Under the pieces are notes generated by a model. That model saw nothing but the letters and a program-made list of their open reading frames with translations, was not told the DNA's origin and ran no database searches. DNA of 32,592 nt from positions 1-32,592 of the forward strand of contig JALTTZ010000035.1 of the NCBI GenBank assembly GCA_027047855.1. Reading direction: 5' to 3'. The translations under genes and the position numbers were made by a program. The stretch is from Nitrososphaeria archaeon. Its GTDB lineage: Archaea > Thermoproteota > Nitrososphaeria > Geothermarchaeales > JDFR-13. Positions 1-9,616 of this stretch are shown piece by piece; within the stretch, counting starts at the first letter, position 1, and each line of letters begins with the position of its first letter.

Positions 1-40
1 ATTAATAATGATTAATATCGGGATTTATTTGGTGAGACTA

Positions 41-1261
41 ATGTCAGAGGGTCCGGATGAGAGGATTGAGATTGGTAAAGGTAGAAGGAACTTCTTGAAG
101 ATTGCTGTTACTGGTGTTGCTGCATTAGCTGTAGGTGGTGCCGCAGGATTTTATGCACGTGAGGGGGAAGTTGCTTCATTGCGTAACAAAGTTGAGGAAT
201 TATCGAGTCAGTTGGGTGCTGAGGTTGGGCCCGTGTTGGAAAAGAATCTCAATATATATAACTGGACTTGGTACGCTAATTTGGCTTTGGTTGAGCAATG
301 GGCCAAAGAAAACGATATTCATTTAGTATATGACTTCTTTGAGGATTTGGATACAGCCATTTCTACCATCACTACTGGTGCTGCTCAGTATGACTTGACT
401 GTTATTTCAGATAATGAGGCGAAGGAACTTTACGATAATGGCTATTTAAGGGAGATAGATTTGGATAAGATACCGAATTTCGAGTATGTGCCGGAGGAGT
501 TTAAGGGCTTGCCTTTCGACCCTGATAATAAGTTTACCGTAATTTATAGTTATGGTACAACAGGAATCGGTTTTAATTCTGACTTTGTGCCCGAGGGGGT
601 TAAGGCTTGGGCTGATTTATTTGAGGTTGATAATCCGGATAGCATTATACGTAGGCATGCTGGGAAGGTTACTATGATGAGGGATTCGACTGAAACGATG
701 TCTGCGGCCGCGATTTATCTAGGGTATGATGTTGATACTACTGATGAGAAAGAGTTGCAGGATATAGCTAATCTACTTATAGCTCAGAAACCGTATTTGT
801 ATGGGTATGTCCAGACCGAGGATTATATGAACGAACTTCCTGTGGGTCAGAGATATTATATATCGCATGCTTGGAATGGTGACATAGCCGGCATAGTTTA
901 TGCATCGGACGAGTATGAAGTTTATATCGAGAAATATTATGAGAACGTAAGATATGTTGTTCCAGAAGAAGGTGCAGTTGTATGGTATGACAACTTCGTA
1001 ATACCTAAGAATGCCCAGAATATAGAGGCGGCTCATGCTTATATAAATTGGTTCTTGGATCCTGTGGTGTCGGCTATTCACACAATTACGATAAAGTATC
1101 CATATCCCGCTGGTTTGAAGTATGTTCCCGTAGAAATTAAGAGTGATCCGATGATATTCACACCGAGTGAGTTGGCCAGTAAACTTCATTTAGGGCGTGC
1201 ATTAACCCCCGAGGAGAGGGCTATTAGAGAACAGTACTGGAATATGGTAATGACAGCATAA
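41..1261 (+). CDS. potD: Extracellular substrate-binding protein, spermidine/putrescine (PotD-like) ABC transporter, Tat-type signal
   Basis: ORF 8..1261; ATG at 41 preceded by GGTGA (31-35) is the better start. Twin-arginine RRNFLK plus hydrophobic stretch; NIYNWTWYAN and YGTTGIGFNSDFV resemble PotD-type proteins; followed by two permeases and an ATPase. Confidence 0.85.
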   Translation: MSEGPDERIEIGKGRRNFLKIAVTGVAALAVGGAAGFYAREGEVASLRNKVEELSSQLGAEVGPVLEKNLNIYNWTWYANLALVEQWAKENDIHLVYDFFEDLDTAISTITTGAAQYDLTVISDNEAKELYDNGYLREIDLDKIPNFEYVPEEFKGLPFDPDNKFTVIYSYGTTGIGFNSDFVPEGVKAWADLFEVDNPDSIIRRHAGKVTMMRDSTETMSAAAIYLGYDVDTTDEKELQDIANLLIAQKPYLYGYVQTEDYMNELPVGQRYYISHAWNGDIAGIVYASDEYEVYIEKYYENVRYVVPEEGAVVWYDNFVIPKNAQNIEAAHAYINWFLDPVVSAIHTITIKYPYPAGLKYVPVEIKSDPMIFTPSELASKLHLGRALTPEERAIREQYWNMVMTA

Positions 1262-1301
1262 TAAAACCATCCCTTCTCTAAGACCACTGGGAAGAGAGAG
1301 A

Positions 1302-2195
1302 ATGAGTATCATTGATATAATTCGGAGAGGCAAGAAACTAAAACTATTTATATTTATCGGCATCCCAATGATATATCTCCTTATATTCTTCTTTATTCCT
1401 TTTCTCATAGCTTTCTTGTATAGCCTAGGTATGTTTAAACAAGTCGTCTATCAGTATGTTTTTGTTCCTGAGCCGAGTCTTGAGTATTATAGTGGGTTAA
1501 TGAAGTTTCCAGGAATCTTTAAATCTATACAGCGGTCATTTTATTATGCTTCTCTAACTACTTTAGGTACTTTTCTGATTTCGTATCCCTTGACCTACTA
1601 TATTGGTGTTAAGCTTGAGGAGAAGTATAGAGATCTGGCTGTCTTGATTATATTTACTCCATTCTGGATTAATTTTCTATTAAGAGTTTATGCTATGAGA
1701 TTTATTCTACATGAGGCTGGTATGATTAATTTAATTCTCCGCTTAATTGGAATAATATCTGAGCCGATTAAGTTTCTGGGTACAGATACTGCAGTTATCA
1801 TTGTCATGATATATTCTTACCTAATTTTCATGGTTCTGCCCTTATATGGGGTTCTGGAGAAGCTTGATGTGGAGCTCCTTGAGGCTGCCGCCACATTGGG
1901 TGCCACTCCGTTTAAAGCATTTATTAAGATTACGCTTCCGCTCTCACTTCCAGGTATCCTAGCTGGTTCACTTCTTGTTTTTATACCTGCTGTCGGTGAG
2001 TTTGTTATACCTGAGCTTGTTGGAGGTCCGAATACTACTACTTTGGGGACTATAATATATAGTTTCTTCTTGAGGGTTAGGGGAGTTACTGGCTGGGGCA
2101 TCGGGTCTGCAGCGGCTTTAATATATATAGTTTTGATTTTAGTGGCTAGTTATGTTTATATGAAGTTTGTTGGTGGGGAGGTCAGGCTGGGTTGA
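1302..2195 (+). CDS. potB: ABC transporter permease, PotB-like
   Basis: Multi-TM protein with EAA loop (EAAATLGATPFKAFIKITLPLSLPGI); operon context. Confidence 0.85.
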   Translation: MSIIDIIRRGKKLKLFIFIGIPMIYLLIFFFIPFLIAFLYSLGMFKQVVYQYVFVPEPSLEYYSGLMKFPGIFKSIQRSFYYASLTTLGTFLISYPLTYYIGVKLEEKYRDLAVLIIFTPFWINFLLRVYAMRFILHEAGMINLILRLIGIISEPIKFLGTDTAVIIVMIYSYLIFMVLPLYGVLEKLDVELLEAAATLGATPFKAFIKITLPLSLPGILAGSLLVFIPAVGEFVIPELVGGPNTTTLGTIIYSFFLRVRGVTGWGIGSAAALIYIVLILVASYVYMKFVGGEVRLG

Positions 2196-2971
2196 AGCTT
2201 GTAGATAAGCTCTTAAAAATATATACGTTCGGAATATTAGGCCTCATTTATGTACCTATCGTCGTATTAATTGTCTTTTCTTTTAATGAATCTAAGTCCA
2301 AGGTTGTTTTTACGGGGTTTACCTTGGAGAATTATTATAGATTGGTTGGAAATTTTAGAGTTTGGGAATCCTTTTACAATAGTATTTGGATAGGTGTTGT
2401 GGTCACCGTTGTGAGTGTTTTGTTGGCCATATTGATGGCCTATGGTATTACTAGGTATGAGTTTAGGGGCAAGACTATCATTGATTCTTTAGTGTTGGTT
2501 CCCATAATTATACCTGAGATAGTTGAGGCGCTTACTTTACTTGTTTTCCTTGTTATACTCGGGATAGATTTAAGTCCATATACAATAATTATCGGTCACG
2601 TTGCTTTTGACGTCTCTTTTGCGTATGTCGTTATTAAAGCTAGGATGGTTGGGTATGACCCTCAATATGAGGAGGCGGCTAGAACTCTTGGGGCGGATGA
2701 ACTTAGGGCTTTTACAAAGGTTACTTTGCCGATATTAGCTCCGGGGATAATCGCAGCTTCTCTAATTGCTTTTCTTGAGAGTTATGACGATTTCATAAAG
2801 ACTTTCTTTACTAGGCCGGCTGGATTTATGACTTTGCCCGTATATATTTGGAATATGGCTAGTCGTAGGGGTTTCCCCTTGGATTTGAATGCATTGGCGA
2901 CTTTTGTAGTTGCTTTGGCGCTTATATTTGCGTATATTAGGAATAGGGTTGGAAAGGGTGTTTATTTATGA
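2192..2971 (+). CDS. potC: ABC transporter permease, PotC-like
   Basis: TTG start overlapping upstream stop (TTGA); EAARTLGADELRAFTKVTLPILAPGI; multi-TM. Confidence 0.85.
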   Translation: MKLVDKLLKIYTFGILGLIYVPIVVLIVFSFNESKSKVVFTGFTLENYYRLVGNFRVWESFYNSIWIGVVVTVVSVLLAILMAYGITRYEFRGKTIIDSLVLVPIIIPEIVEALTLLVFLVILGIDLSPYTIIIGHVAFDVSFAYVVIKARMVGYDPQYEEAARTLGADELRAFTKVTLPILAPGIIAASLIAFLESYDDFIKTFFTRPAGFMTLPVYIWNMASRRGFPLDLNALATFVVALALIFAYIRNRVGKGVYL

Positions 2972-4035
2972 GTTATGCGGTAGAGTTAATCAATATTTCG
3001 AAGTCATTCGGGAATGTCAGGGCTGTTAGGAATGTCTCTCTACAAATTAGGAAGAATGAGTTCTTTTCTCTCTTAGGTCCGAGTGGCTGTGGAAAAACCA
3101 CTACCTTAAGAATTATAGCTGGTTTGGAGGAACCTGATTCTGGTGTTGTAAAACTTGATGGGAAGGATGTTACATATGTCCCTACTCACAAGCGTAATAT
3201 AGGTATGGTTTTCCAGACTTTGGCTCTCTTTCCCCATATGGATGTATATGACAATATTGCCTTTGGCTTGAGGATGAGGAATTACCCCGAGTCAGAGATC
3301 CGTAAGCGTGTTAAGGAGATGCTTGAGATAGTGCGTTTATCTGGTTTGGAGCATAGGCGTATACATCAGTTGTCTGGTGGCCAGAGGCAGAGGGTAGCAT
3401 TGGCGAGGGCGTTGATTGTTCAGCCTGCTGTTCTATTGCTTGATGAGCCCTTGGGTGCTCTTGATCTCAAGATTAGACAACATATGATGGTTGAGTTAAA
3501 GCGAGTTCAAAGGGAGGTGGGTACCACCTTTATATATGTTACCCATGACCAGAGTGAAGCTATGGTTATGTCTGATAGGATCGCTATTATGAAGGATGGT
3601 GTTATACAGCAGATAGGGGAGCCTTATGAGATTTATATGAAGCCGAGAAACAAGTTTGTTGCTACTTTCATTGGTGATGCTATTAATATGATTGAGGGTG
3701 ATTATCTAGAGCCGGGTATTGTCGCTACTTCTCTTGGACAAATTAAAACTATTGCTAGTGATGAGTATTTTGGGAAGCGGGTTATAGTGGCGATCCGTCC
3801 GGAGAAGGTTTTAATCGGCAGTGAAGTGACGGGAGACGTTGATAATGTGTTTGAGGGGACAGTCTCGATGACAATATTTAGGGGTGCATTCATAGAATAC
3901 AGGGTTATGTTGGGGCATGATATTGAGTTTATAGTGTTTAAGCCGCATGTGGGGTCTTCGGCTCCATTGCTTACCCCTGGTTCCTCAGTTAAGATTGGTT
4001 GGAATAGGGATAGTGGAATAATTTTGGTTGAGTGA
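2968..4035 (+). CDS. potA: ABC transporter ATP-binding protein, PotA-like
   Basis: Walker A GPSGCGKTT, signature LSGGQRQRVALARAL, Walker B LLLDEPLGALD, C-terminal TOBE-like region. Confidence 0.9.
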   Translation: MSYAVELINISKSFGNVRAVRNVSLQIRKNEFFSLLGPSGCGKTTTLRIIAGLEEPDSGVVKLDGKDVTYVPTHKRNIGMVFQTLALFPHMDVYDNIAFGLRMRNYPESEIRKRVKEMLEIVRLSGLEHRRIHQLSGGQRQRVALARALIVQPAVLLLDEPLGALDLKIRQHMMVELKRVQREVGTTFIYVTHDQSEAMVMSDRIAIMKDGVIQQIGEPYEIYMKPRNKFVATFIGDAINMIEGDYLEPGIVATSLGQIKTIASDEYFGKRVIVAIRPEKVLIGSEVTGDVDNVFEGTVSMTIFRGAFIEYRVMLGHDIEFIVFKPHVGSSAPLLTPGSSVKIGWNRDSGIILVE

Positions 4036-4042
4036 ATGCTAT

Positions 4043-4648
4043 TTATATCACAAGTACATTAACTTTGTTTCCGTTGAATAGATAAGCGTTCAATACTTCA
4101 TGTAAGTCTCTGTTTATTATCCCGGGGTCGACTCCATATCTATTCTTGATCCACTTGAAGAATTTGTTTCTAAATATTGCCATACCAATGAATATATAGG
4201 GGTGTTTGGATGTGCAACTAATTTTAACTACCATATCTCCCTTAGTATTTACGCTGTAAATGGTGTTTTTATCATATGTATCTCGTTTGCTTGTTATCAC
4301 TATTGCATCCATATCCAATTTTCTCAGTTTCTTGGCCATGTTAATCAAGTTAATTTTGTTAATATATTCTTCCAATATGTCATAGAATATTACTGTTGTT
4401 TTTTCCTCTTTTTCTCTGATAATTTGTGCACATGAGTAGAGGTATTCTCCATATGTATTGTCATCAACCTCCTTAATTATGAGCAAGACATCGCTGTTTT
4501 GTTGTATCAATTCCTTTGCTTTTCCGATTCTTCTATTTTCCCAAGGAATTATAAATGTTTGGTAGCCCGCTTGTGTAAGGTTCTGCATTAATTCATTAAT
4601 CTCCTTGATTTTTTTATCTGTCTCTTTCGAAACTATTATGCATCTCAT
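4043..4648 (-). CDS. Hypothetical protein, 201 aa
   Basis: Long ORF convergent with potA; no family recognised by eye. Confidence 0.65.
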   Translation of the reverse strand: MRCIIVSKETDKKIKEINELMQNLTQAGYQTFIIPWENRRIGKAKELIQQNSDVLLIIKEVDDNTYGEYLYSCAQIIREKEEKTTVIFYDILEEYINKINLINMAKKLRKLDMDAIVITSKRDTYDKNTIYSVNTKGDMVVKISCTSKHPYIFIGMAIFRNKFFKWIKNRYGVDPGIINRDLHEVLNAYLFNGNKVNVLVI

Positions 4649-4777
4649 CTCTGTTTATCTCCTTTGTGTTGAATAATTATGTGATTATAGTGATTATAAT
4701 TTTTAGGTTTTCTACATATATTAGTCATTAGCCTTAGATATTTTCTTTTTAATAAATTTTTAGGGAAATGTGTTTGG

Positions 4778-4854
4778 TGGTGCGGCCGCCGGGATTTGAA
4801 CCCGGGATCACCGGCTTGGAAGGCCGGCATCCTACCAGGCTAGACTACGGCCGC
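4778..4854 (-). tRNA. tRNA-Gly(TCC), CCA encoded
   Basis: Minus strand reads GCGGCCG...CCGGC-CTTCCAA-GCCGG...CCCGGGTTCAAATCCCGG...CGGCCGC-A-CCA; anticodon loop CTTCCAA gives TCC. Confidence 0.93.
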
Positions 4855-4871
4855 TTATCCCAATGTTTTAA

Positions 4872-4880
4872 TTATATATA
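4872..4880 (-). promoter_or_regulatory. Probable TATA box for tRNA-Gly
   Basis: Minus strand TATATATAA about 20-25 nt upstream of the tRNA 5' end. Confidence 0.5.
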
Positions 4881-4910
4881 GGGGGATATTTTTAATTGTT
4901 TATCTTTCTG

Positions 4911-6326
4911 TTATTGATTTTTCGGGGTGTATTGCTTTAATATAGTTTTCTCGCTTACTTCTAGGAGGCGTTCAAGTGGTTTTAGGTGTTTTAATATTTT
5001 GTCTCCGCTCTTGATCTCTAGATATCCATCTCCAGTATATAGGTAATGTTTAATATGAATCTTTGATATTTTTCTGAGTAGTCCCTTGTTCTCTCTGAAG
5101 TCTATACGGTATTCGGGCACGATCATGCCTTTATATTCTCCCTTTGGCACTATTCTCTCTTCTCCATCTAGTTTGATGAGTCTTCTTCTTCCTGTTGTTT
5201 TTATTTCCATCCAGTGGTATCCCTTGATTCTGAGTTCCGTTATATCGGGGTTTGTGTCGATTACTCTTGGTTGATTAATCTTGACTTCTGGTATTCCATC
5301 CCTTAATCTGCTTCTTATCTTTAGTCCTAGAATCGATATATGTGGCTCAATTCTCTCCATTATCTCTTTTATCTTCTCTCCTAGTGTTTCTCCATCTTCG
5401 GCTACAGCATCTACACCATGTTTTAATGCTTTATCCCGGAGGATGTTTAGGTTCTCTCTTTTCTTCAAGTCTCTTCCTTTTTCGTAGTTCTCTAGACCTT
5501 CATATATTAGACCTACCAGCATCGCTATTATATCGTTGAGATAGTCGATGTTTAGCTGATTATCTATGAGTCTAACTTCTATTCTGGTCGTCTCGGGTGA
5601 TTTAAATATGTCCTCTATGATGTTTGTATAGGGACCTCTTACGGTCAAGTCTAGTAGCCTGTCTCCATCTTTATTAACCTCGATCCTCCTTATGTATCTC
5701 CTTATTTTCTCAAATAATATACCGTATCTGAATCTTTCACGCATGGTTGGCGGGATTATTCTAAATGGTTTTATGACTAGTTTGCTATACTCAGATTTTT
5801 TGAGTACTTTGCTTAGTCTTAGTCGATTGCTTACGTATCCGTTGTACATCCCTCTATATATAGGTGTGTTTGATGTTGCTGCTATTATCTCTGGTATGTG
5901 GTTCCTGAGGTAGTTTGCTACGTAATTTAATTGTCCCAGTCTTCTTGCTTCGCTTATGCCTGAATATGATATGTTTATGTGGGTTCCATTTATCGGTAGA
6001 GGCATAGATTGTATGGGGTGCATGCTTATGAAAGCCATTACGAGATCGTGGTTGTAGGCGCATTCTCCCAGAAGTGCTCTGCTGTATTTTATTGCCTTAT
6101 ATAGGTTTTCTAGCTCGAGTGGATGAGTGACGTATTCTATTTGTGATGGATCTGGTTCCCACTGGATTCCCAGTAATATCTGCCTCACTTTTAGTAGTGT
6201 TCTTCTATTTTTTTGTATTCGGTTAAGGAGATCTTCAGCTACGATATATGAATAAGGAGCTATGAACCCGAGTCTATTTAGTGTGAAGCCCTCCTCCTCT
6301 ACACCTACTCTAAATTTGTATTTCAT
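4911..6326 (-). CDS. GCS2-family carboxylate-amine ligase (glutamate-cysteine ligase-like)
   Basis: N-terminal GVEEEGFTL, WEPDPSQIEYVTHPLE, NGTHINISY, TRIEVRLIDNQ: GCS2-type motifs. Confidence 0.75.
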   Translation of the reverse strand: MKYKFRVGVEEEGFTLNRLGFIAPYSYIVAEDLLNRIQKNRRTLLKVRQILLGIQWEPDPSQIEYVTHPLELENLYKAIKYSRALLGECAYNHDLVMAFISMHPIQSMPLPINGTHINISYSGISEARRLGQLNYVANYLRNHIPEIIAATSNTPIYRGMYNGYVSNRLRLSKVLKKSEYSKLVIKPFRIIPPTMRERFRYGILFEKIRRYIRRIEVNKDGDRLLDLTVRGPYTNIIEDIFKSPETTRIEVRLIDNQLNIDYLNDIIAMLVGLIYEGLENYEKGRDLKKRENLNILRDKALKHGVDAVAEDGETLGEKIKEIMERIEPHISILGLKIRSRLRDGIPEVKINQPRVIDTNPDITELRIKGYHWMEIKTTGRRRLIKLDGEERIVPKGEYKGMIVPEYRIDFRENKGLLRKISKIHIKHYLYTGDGYLEIKSGDKILKHLKPLERLLEVSEKTILKQYTPKNQ

Positions 6327-7273
6327 TGTTTAGTCACCATTCGTGAGTATGTTTGTATGAATTTAGATATTGCTTGCACTACCTCGTCCTTTTTCTCTTT
6401 TCTGGTGTGGCTGCTGATTTCCAGTTGGATTGCTTCATTTCTTCCTACTATGGAGTGGTATCTGATGATGTCTCCTCCTGTAAACTTAACATCTTGGTAT
6501 TTATATGTTAGTCCATAGTTTTCTAGAATCTTGGTTAGTAGATTTACTGTTCTTTGGGATGCCGTGGCACCAAAGGCATATCCAATTTCTATATCTATTT
6601 CATCTTTCTTTGCTCCGTGGACATCTATTATTAATTGGATGTTCTGTTCTCTTATCAGTTTGCTTATTATTCTTCTATAGGGAGTTAGTCTAGAGTATCT
6701 TCTGTTATAGTCTGTGTAAATTCTTGAGAGTTTGCTGTAGATTAAGTGTGAATTTGTTGATTTTGCTATCTCTTTCCCAATTATTAGTGTGCCTATGTCG
6801 TGGAATGGTGGGTGGCAATGGGGTACGCTTATTATGCATCTATTTTCACCTGGTACGTAGACATATCCTTTTGTTAGTTCCTCCAATGGATATATAAACC
6901 CAATTTCGTAGTAGGTATAAAGTACTTTTTTGTTTGTTGGGGTTCTCCCTCCGTATTCACCTAGTTCTATCAAGCCTTTTTCTATCGATGATGAGAGTTC
7001 CCTTAAATATAGTATAAGTCTGTTTATGTCTAGATTTTCTTCAGAAGTTAATATACCTACAGGGAAGTATTTTTCCAGAAGTGCATTTTCATACTCGCTT
7101 TTAGAAATGATCTTTATTATTTCTTTGATTGTGGATAGGTGTCTTAAGATTCCTTCTTTCCATCCTGTTCTGAGATCTTCTATAAGCATCATTACTTCTG
7201 AGTATAGTCTGAGGTTATAAAGGGCGGGCTTTATTTCTATACCTGATTTTTCCTTAATTAATGGGGCGACCAT
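6323..7273 (-). CDS. N-formylglutamate amidohydrolase-like (FGase fold) hydrolase
   Basis: SVPHCHPPFHD, IYTDYNRRYSR, IIDVHGA, GGDIIRYHS, AIQLEISSHTR match the order of FGase family motifs; ATGA overlap with the downstream GCS2-like gene. Confidence 0.65.
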   Translation of the reverse strand: MVAPLIKEKSGIEIKPALYNLRLYSEVMMLIEDLRTGWKEGILRHLSTIKEIIKIISKSEYENALLEKYFPVGILTSEENLDINRLILYLRELSSSIEKGLIELGEYGGRTPTNKKVLYTYYEIGFIYPLEELTKGYVYVPGENRCIISVPHCHPPFHDIGTLIIGKEIAKSTNSHLIYSKLSRIYTDYNRRYSRLTPYRRIISKLIREQNIQLIIDVHGAKKDEIDIEIGYAFGATASQRTVNLLTKILENYGLTYKYQDVKFTGGDIIRYHSIVGRNEAIQLEISSHTRKEKKDEVVQAISKFIQTYSRMVTKQ

Positions 7274-7314
7274 TATTCACACCTGTGTATCATTACTGTT
7301 TTATTTAATTATTG

Positions 7315-7986
7315 TTATGGGAGTGCGTGTTGATAAAGGATGGTTAAAGCCATGCATGCTGCGGTTGTGGCTTTTAAGGTATGTTGGGTCAAGCTTATTC
7401 TGTAGTCTATGAGGGCTTTGATGTCTTCTCGGTAATCGCCTTTTTGGAATCCCCCTATAATTACCGTGTTTCCATAAATGTTTTTTATTTCTATTTTAGA
7501 TAGGTCTTTACCTCTTTTCTCTAATGCGTATACTTTTCTATCATCTTCTTTTAGTACTTCTTCTATAGTTTTATCTATTTTCTCCATCAGTATGGTCTCT
7601 CCGGCTGGGGGGACTCTTCCTTTCTCAAGTAGTTGAATCATTAGTCCCTCGAAGCCATAGAAATGGATGGGTGGGCGTGTTTCTGGGTTTACCCAAAATA
7701 TTTCATCATTTATCGTGTGGAAATATAGTTCAAGCAGGTTCATTTTGTTTAGTGGGTGGTCTAGGATAGTTAGTAGGAGTCTGTGGAGTATGTCTGGTCT
7801 CCCTCGTTTCTCGAAGGGTATCCCTTTTGATGCTAGTGCTGTGTAGTGTACTGGTAGGTATAAAAGGATTTTGTTGGGGCTCCTTTTTCGTCTTTTTGCG
7901 TCTTTCTCTATGGCTGGGTGCTTGTGTAATTCCTTTGGCACTTTTTCTATTGAGGTTTCTACTATTACGAGCCTAATTTTTCTCAT
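7315..7986 (-). CDS. nep1: Nep1/Emg1-like SPOUT rRNA pseudouridine N1-methyltransferase
   Basis: RGRPDILHRLLLTILDHPLNK, FYGFEGLMIQLLEKG, VIIGGFQKGDY; size and motifs of archaeal Nep1. Confidence 0.85.
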   Translation of the reverse strand: MRKIRLVIVETSIEKVPKELHKHPAIEKDAKRRKRSPNKILLYLPVHYTALASKGIPFEKRGRPDILHRLLLTILDHPLNKMNLLELYFHTINDEIFWVNPETRPPIHFYGFEGLMIQLLEKGRVPPAGETILMEKIDKTIEEVLKEDDRKVYALEKRGKDLSKIEIKNIYGNTVIIGGFQKGDYREDIKALIDYRISLTQHTLKATTAACMALTILYQHALP

Positions 7987-8051
7987 AGTTATAAATTAAT
8001 ATTTATTTGGGGTTGCATATATCATTGGTCTGTCTGTTGTGGGTGTGGGGA

Positions 8052-8372
8052 TTGACTAAAACTCCGAGAGTCTCTAAGAAAGTGGTTAGATCAGAGATTA
8101 TTAGGTTGTTGAGGCTGGCTATGGATCCTGGCACTCCAATAGAATATGCTGATAGGTATGTAGAGTTGGCTAGAGAGTTTTCCATGAAGTATAGGGTTAG
8201 GATTCCAAGGCAATATAAATTGTTTATATGTAAAGGTTGCAAAAGAATTTTAAGACCGGGTTCAACAGCCATATTTAGGATTAGGAATCTGCCTGTGAAG
8301 CATATCTATGTAAAGTGTTTGCGGTGTGGAGAGGTTTACAGAAAGATTTTTGGAAGTATGAAACCCGATTAA
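8052..8372 (+). CDS. rnp4: Ribonuclease P protein component 4 (Rpp21/Rpr2 family)
   Basis: ORF 8007..8372; probable TTG start at 8052 (MTKTPRVSKK). Two CxxC pairs (CKGC, CLRC) in Rpr2-type context YKLFICKGCKRILRPG. Confidence 0.85.
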   Translation: MTKTPRVSKKVVRSEIIRLLRLAMDPGTPIEYADRYVELAREFSMKYRVRIPRQYKLFICKGCKRILRPGSTAIFRIRNLPVKHIYVKCLRCGEVYRKIFGSMKPD

Positions 8373-8430
8373 TTAGTTATTTTTTACGAAGTTTTTATAT
8401 TATGTACTTCTTAATAATTATGTTAGGTTC

Positions 8431-9012
8431 TTGGAAATGTATGAAGAGATTGCTTTACTCGCTGGCTCCAGTTTAGCCTCGGTCTCTCTCATACTGATTT
8501 CTATATACCGATTCGATAGGGACATCAAGAAAAGATTGAATATGGATGTTGGAAAGAGCGAGATTGTTTATCAGCCTGGTACTAATTATACAACTAGGAA
8601 GCGTGAACTTGAGTTTATGAGGGATACTCTTCAGGAAGCGATAGCTCGAATTTATAAAGAGTTTGAGGAGGGTAAAATTAAGCCTGAGGAGAAGGATCTG
8701 TTAATAGCTAAATTTAGGGTTAGGTTGGATGAGGTTGAGCGTGAGCTAAAGGAGATTTCTGTTTATGCTGAGCTTGAGCAGCTGGAGAATGAGTATAATA
8801 AGCTGGTTATGGATTATGAAAAAAGGAAGCGAGAGTTAGAGGAGAAGATAAATCGGTTAAAGGAGCGAGTAAGGCTCGTTGAGAGGGTTAAGAAGGCTGA
8901 GGTGGAGGAGGAGAAGAAGGAGATTAAGCGTAGGAGTCGTGAGGAGCTTACGTTGTCTGAGTTGATGTCTGAGCTGAGTGATATGATTAAGAGGCTTGAA
9001 GAAGAGGAGTAG
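8431..9012 (+). CDS. Membrane-anchored coiled-coil protein
   Basis: One N-terminal TM helix followed by a long E/K/R-rich coiled coil; start TTG 8431 or ATG 8437. Confidence 0.7.
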   Translation: MEMYEEIALLAGSSLASVSLILISIYRFDRDIKKRLNMDVGKSEIVYQPGTNYTTRKRELEFMRDTLQEAIARIYKEFEEGKIKPEEKDLLIAKFRVRLDEVERELKEISVYAELEQLENEYNKLVMDYEKRKRELEEKINRLKERVRLVERVKKAEVEEEKKEIKRRSREELTLSELMSELSDMIKRLEEEE

Positions 9013-9013
9013 T

Positions 9014-9616
9014 ATGGTACAGAACCTATTCATGGAGCTCATAAATCAATATGGTTATATCGGAATTTTCCTTGTAAGTCTATTTAGTAATGGAACTATA
9101 ATATTTCCAGTTCCATATCTACTTGTTTTATATGGTCTTGGCACTTCCAAACTATTTAACCCCTTATTGGTGGGGGTTGTTTCGGGGGTTGGAGCTACTT
9201 TAGGTGAGTTAACCTTATATTTTCTCTCGAGTCTGGGCCGATTTATTCTGCCTAAGGAATACCGTGCGAAGGCTGAAAAAATGAAGTTATTAATTGACAA
9301 GTATGGCCCCATAGTTATATTTATATTTGCTGCAACCCCTTTGCCGGACGATCTGATCTATCCATTACTTGGTGTTATGAGGTATAATCTTGTAAAGGTT
9401 TTCTTGAGTTGTTTTCTTGGTAAGGCATTGTTGTCATGGTTTGCATACTTGGCTGGATATTACTCCGCGACATTTGTAGAGTCTTTTCTCGGCGGTGAAT
9501 CCATTATAGTTAATATAATCGCTATAGTATTGGGTATTGTATTAGCAATTATATTTCTTAAGGTTGACTGGGAGAAGTATATTAAGATAGAGGAGTTTGT
9601 GGGTGAGGCCGATTGA
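9014..9616 (+). CDS. VTT-domain (DedA/SNARE-associated-like) membrane protein
   Basis: YGYIGIFLVSLFSNGTIIFPVPYLLVLYGLG, GATLGELTLYFLSSLGR, AATPLPDDLIYPLLG typical of VTT proteins; ATG at 9014 follows the upstream stop. Confidence 0.75.
   Translation: MVQNLFMELINQYGYIGIFLVSLFSNGTIIFPVPYLLVLYGLGTSKLFNPLLVGVVSGVGATLGELTLYFLSSLGRFILPKEYRAKAEKMKLLIDKYGPIVIFIFAATPLPDDLIYPLLGVMRYNLVKVFLSCFLGKALLSWFAYLAGYYSATFVESFLGGESIIVNIIAIVLGIVLAIIFLKVDWEKYIKIEEFVGEAD

Noticed and set aside
773-1189. Minus-strand 138-aa ORF inside potD
   Set aside because: Antisense to a well-supported coding gene; no motif support.
4645-4830. 61-aa minus-strand ORF (MPAFQAGDPGFKSRRPHHQ...)
   Set aside because: Translation through the tRNA-Gly gene; spurious.
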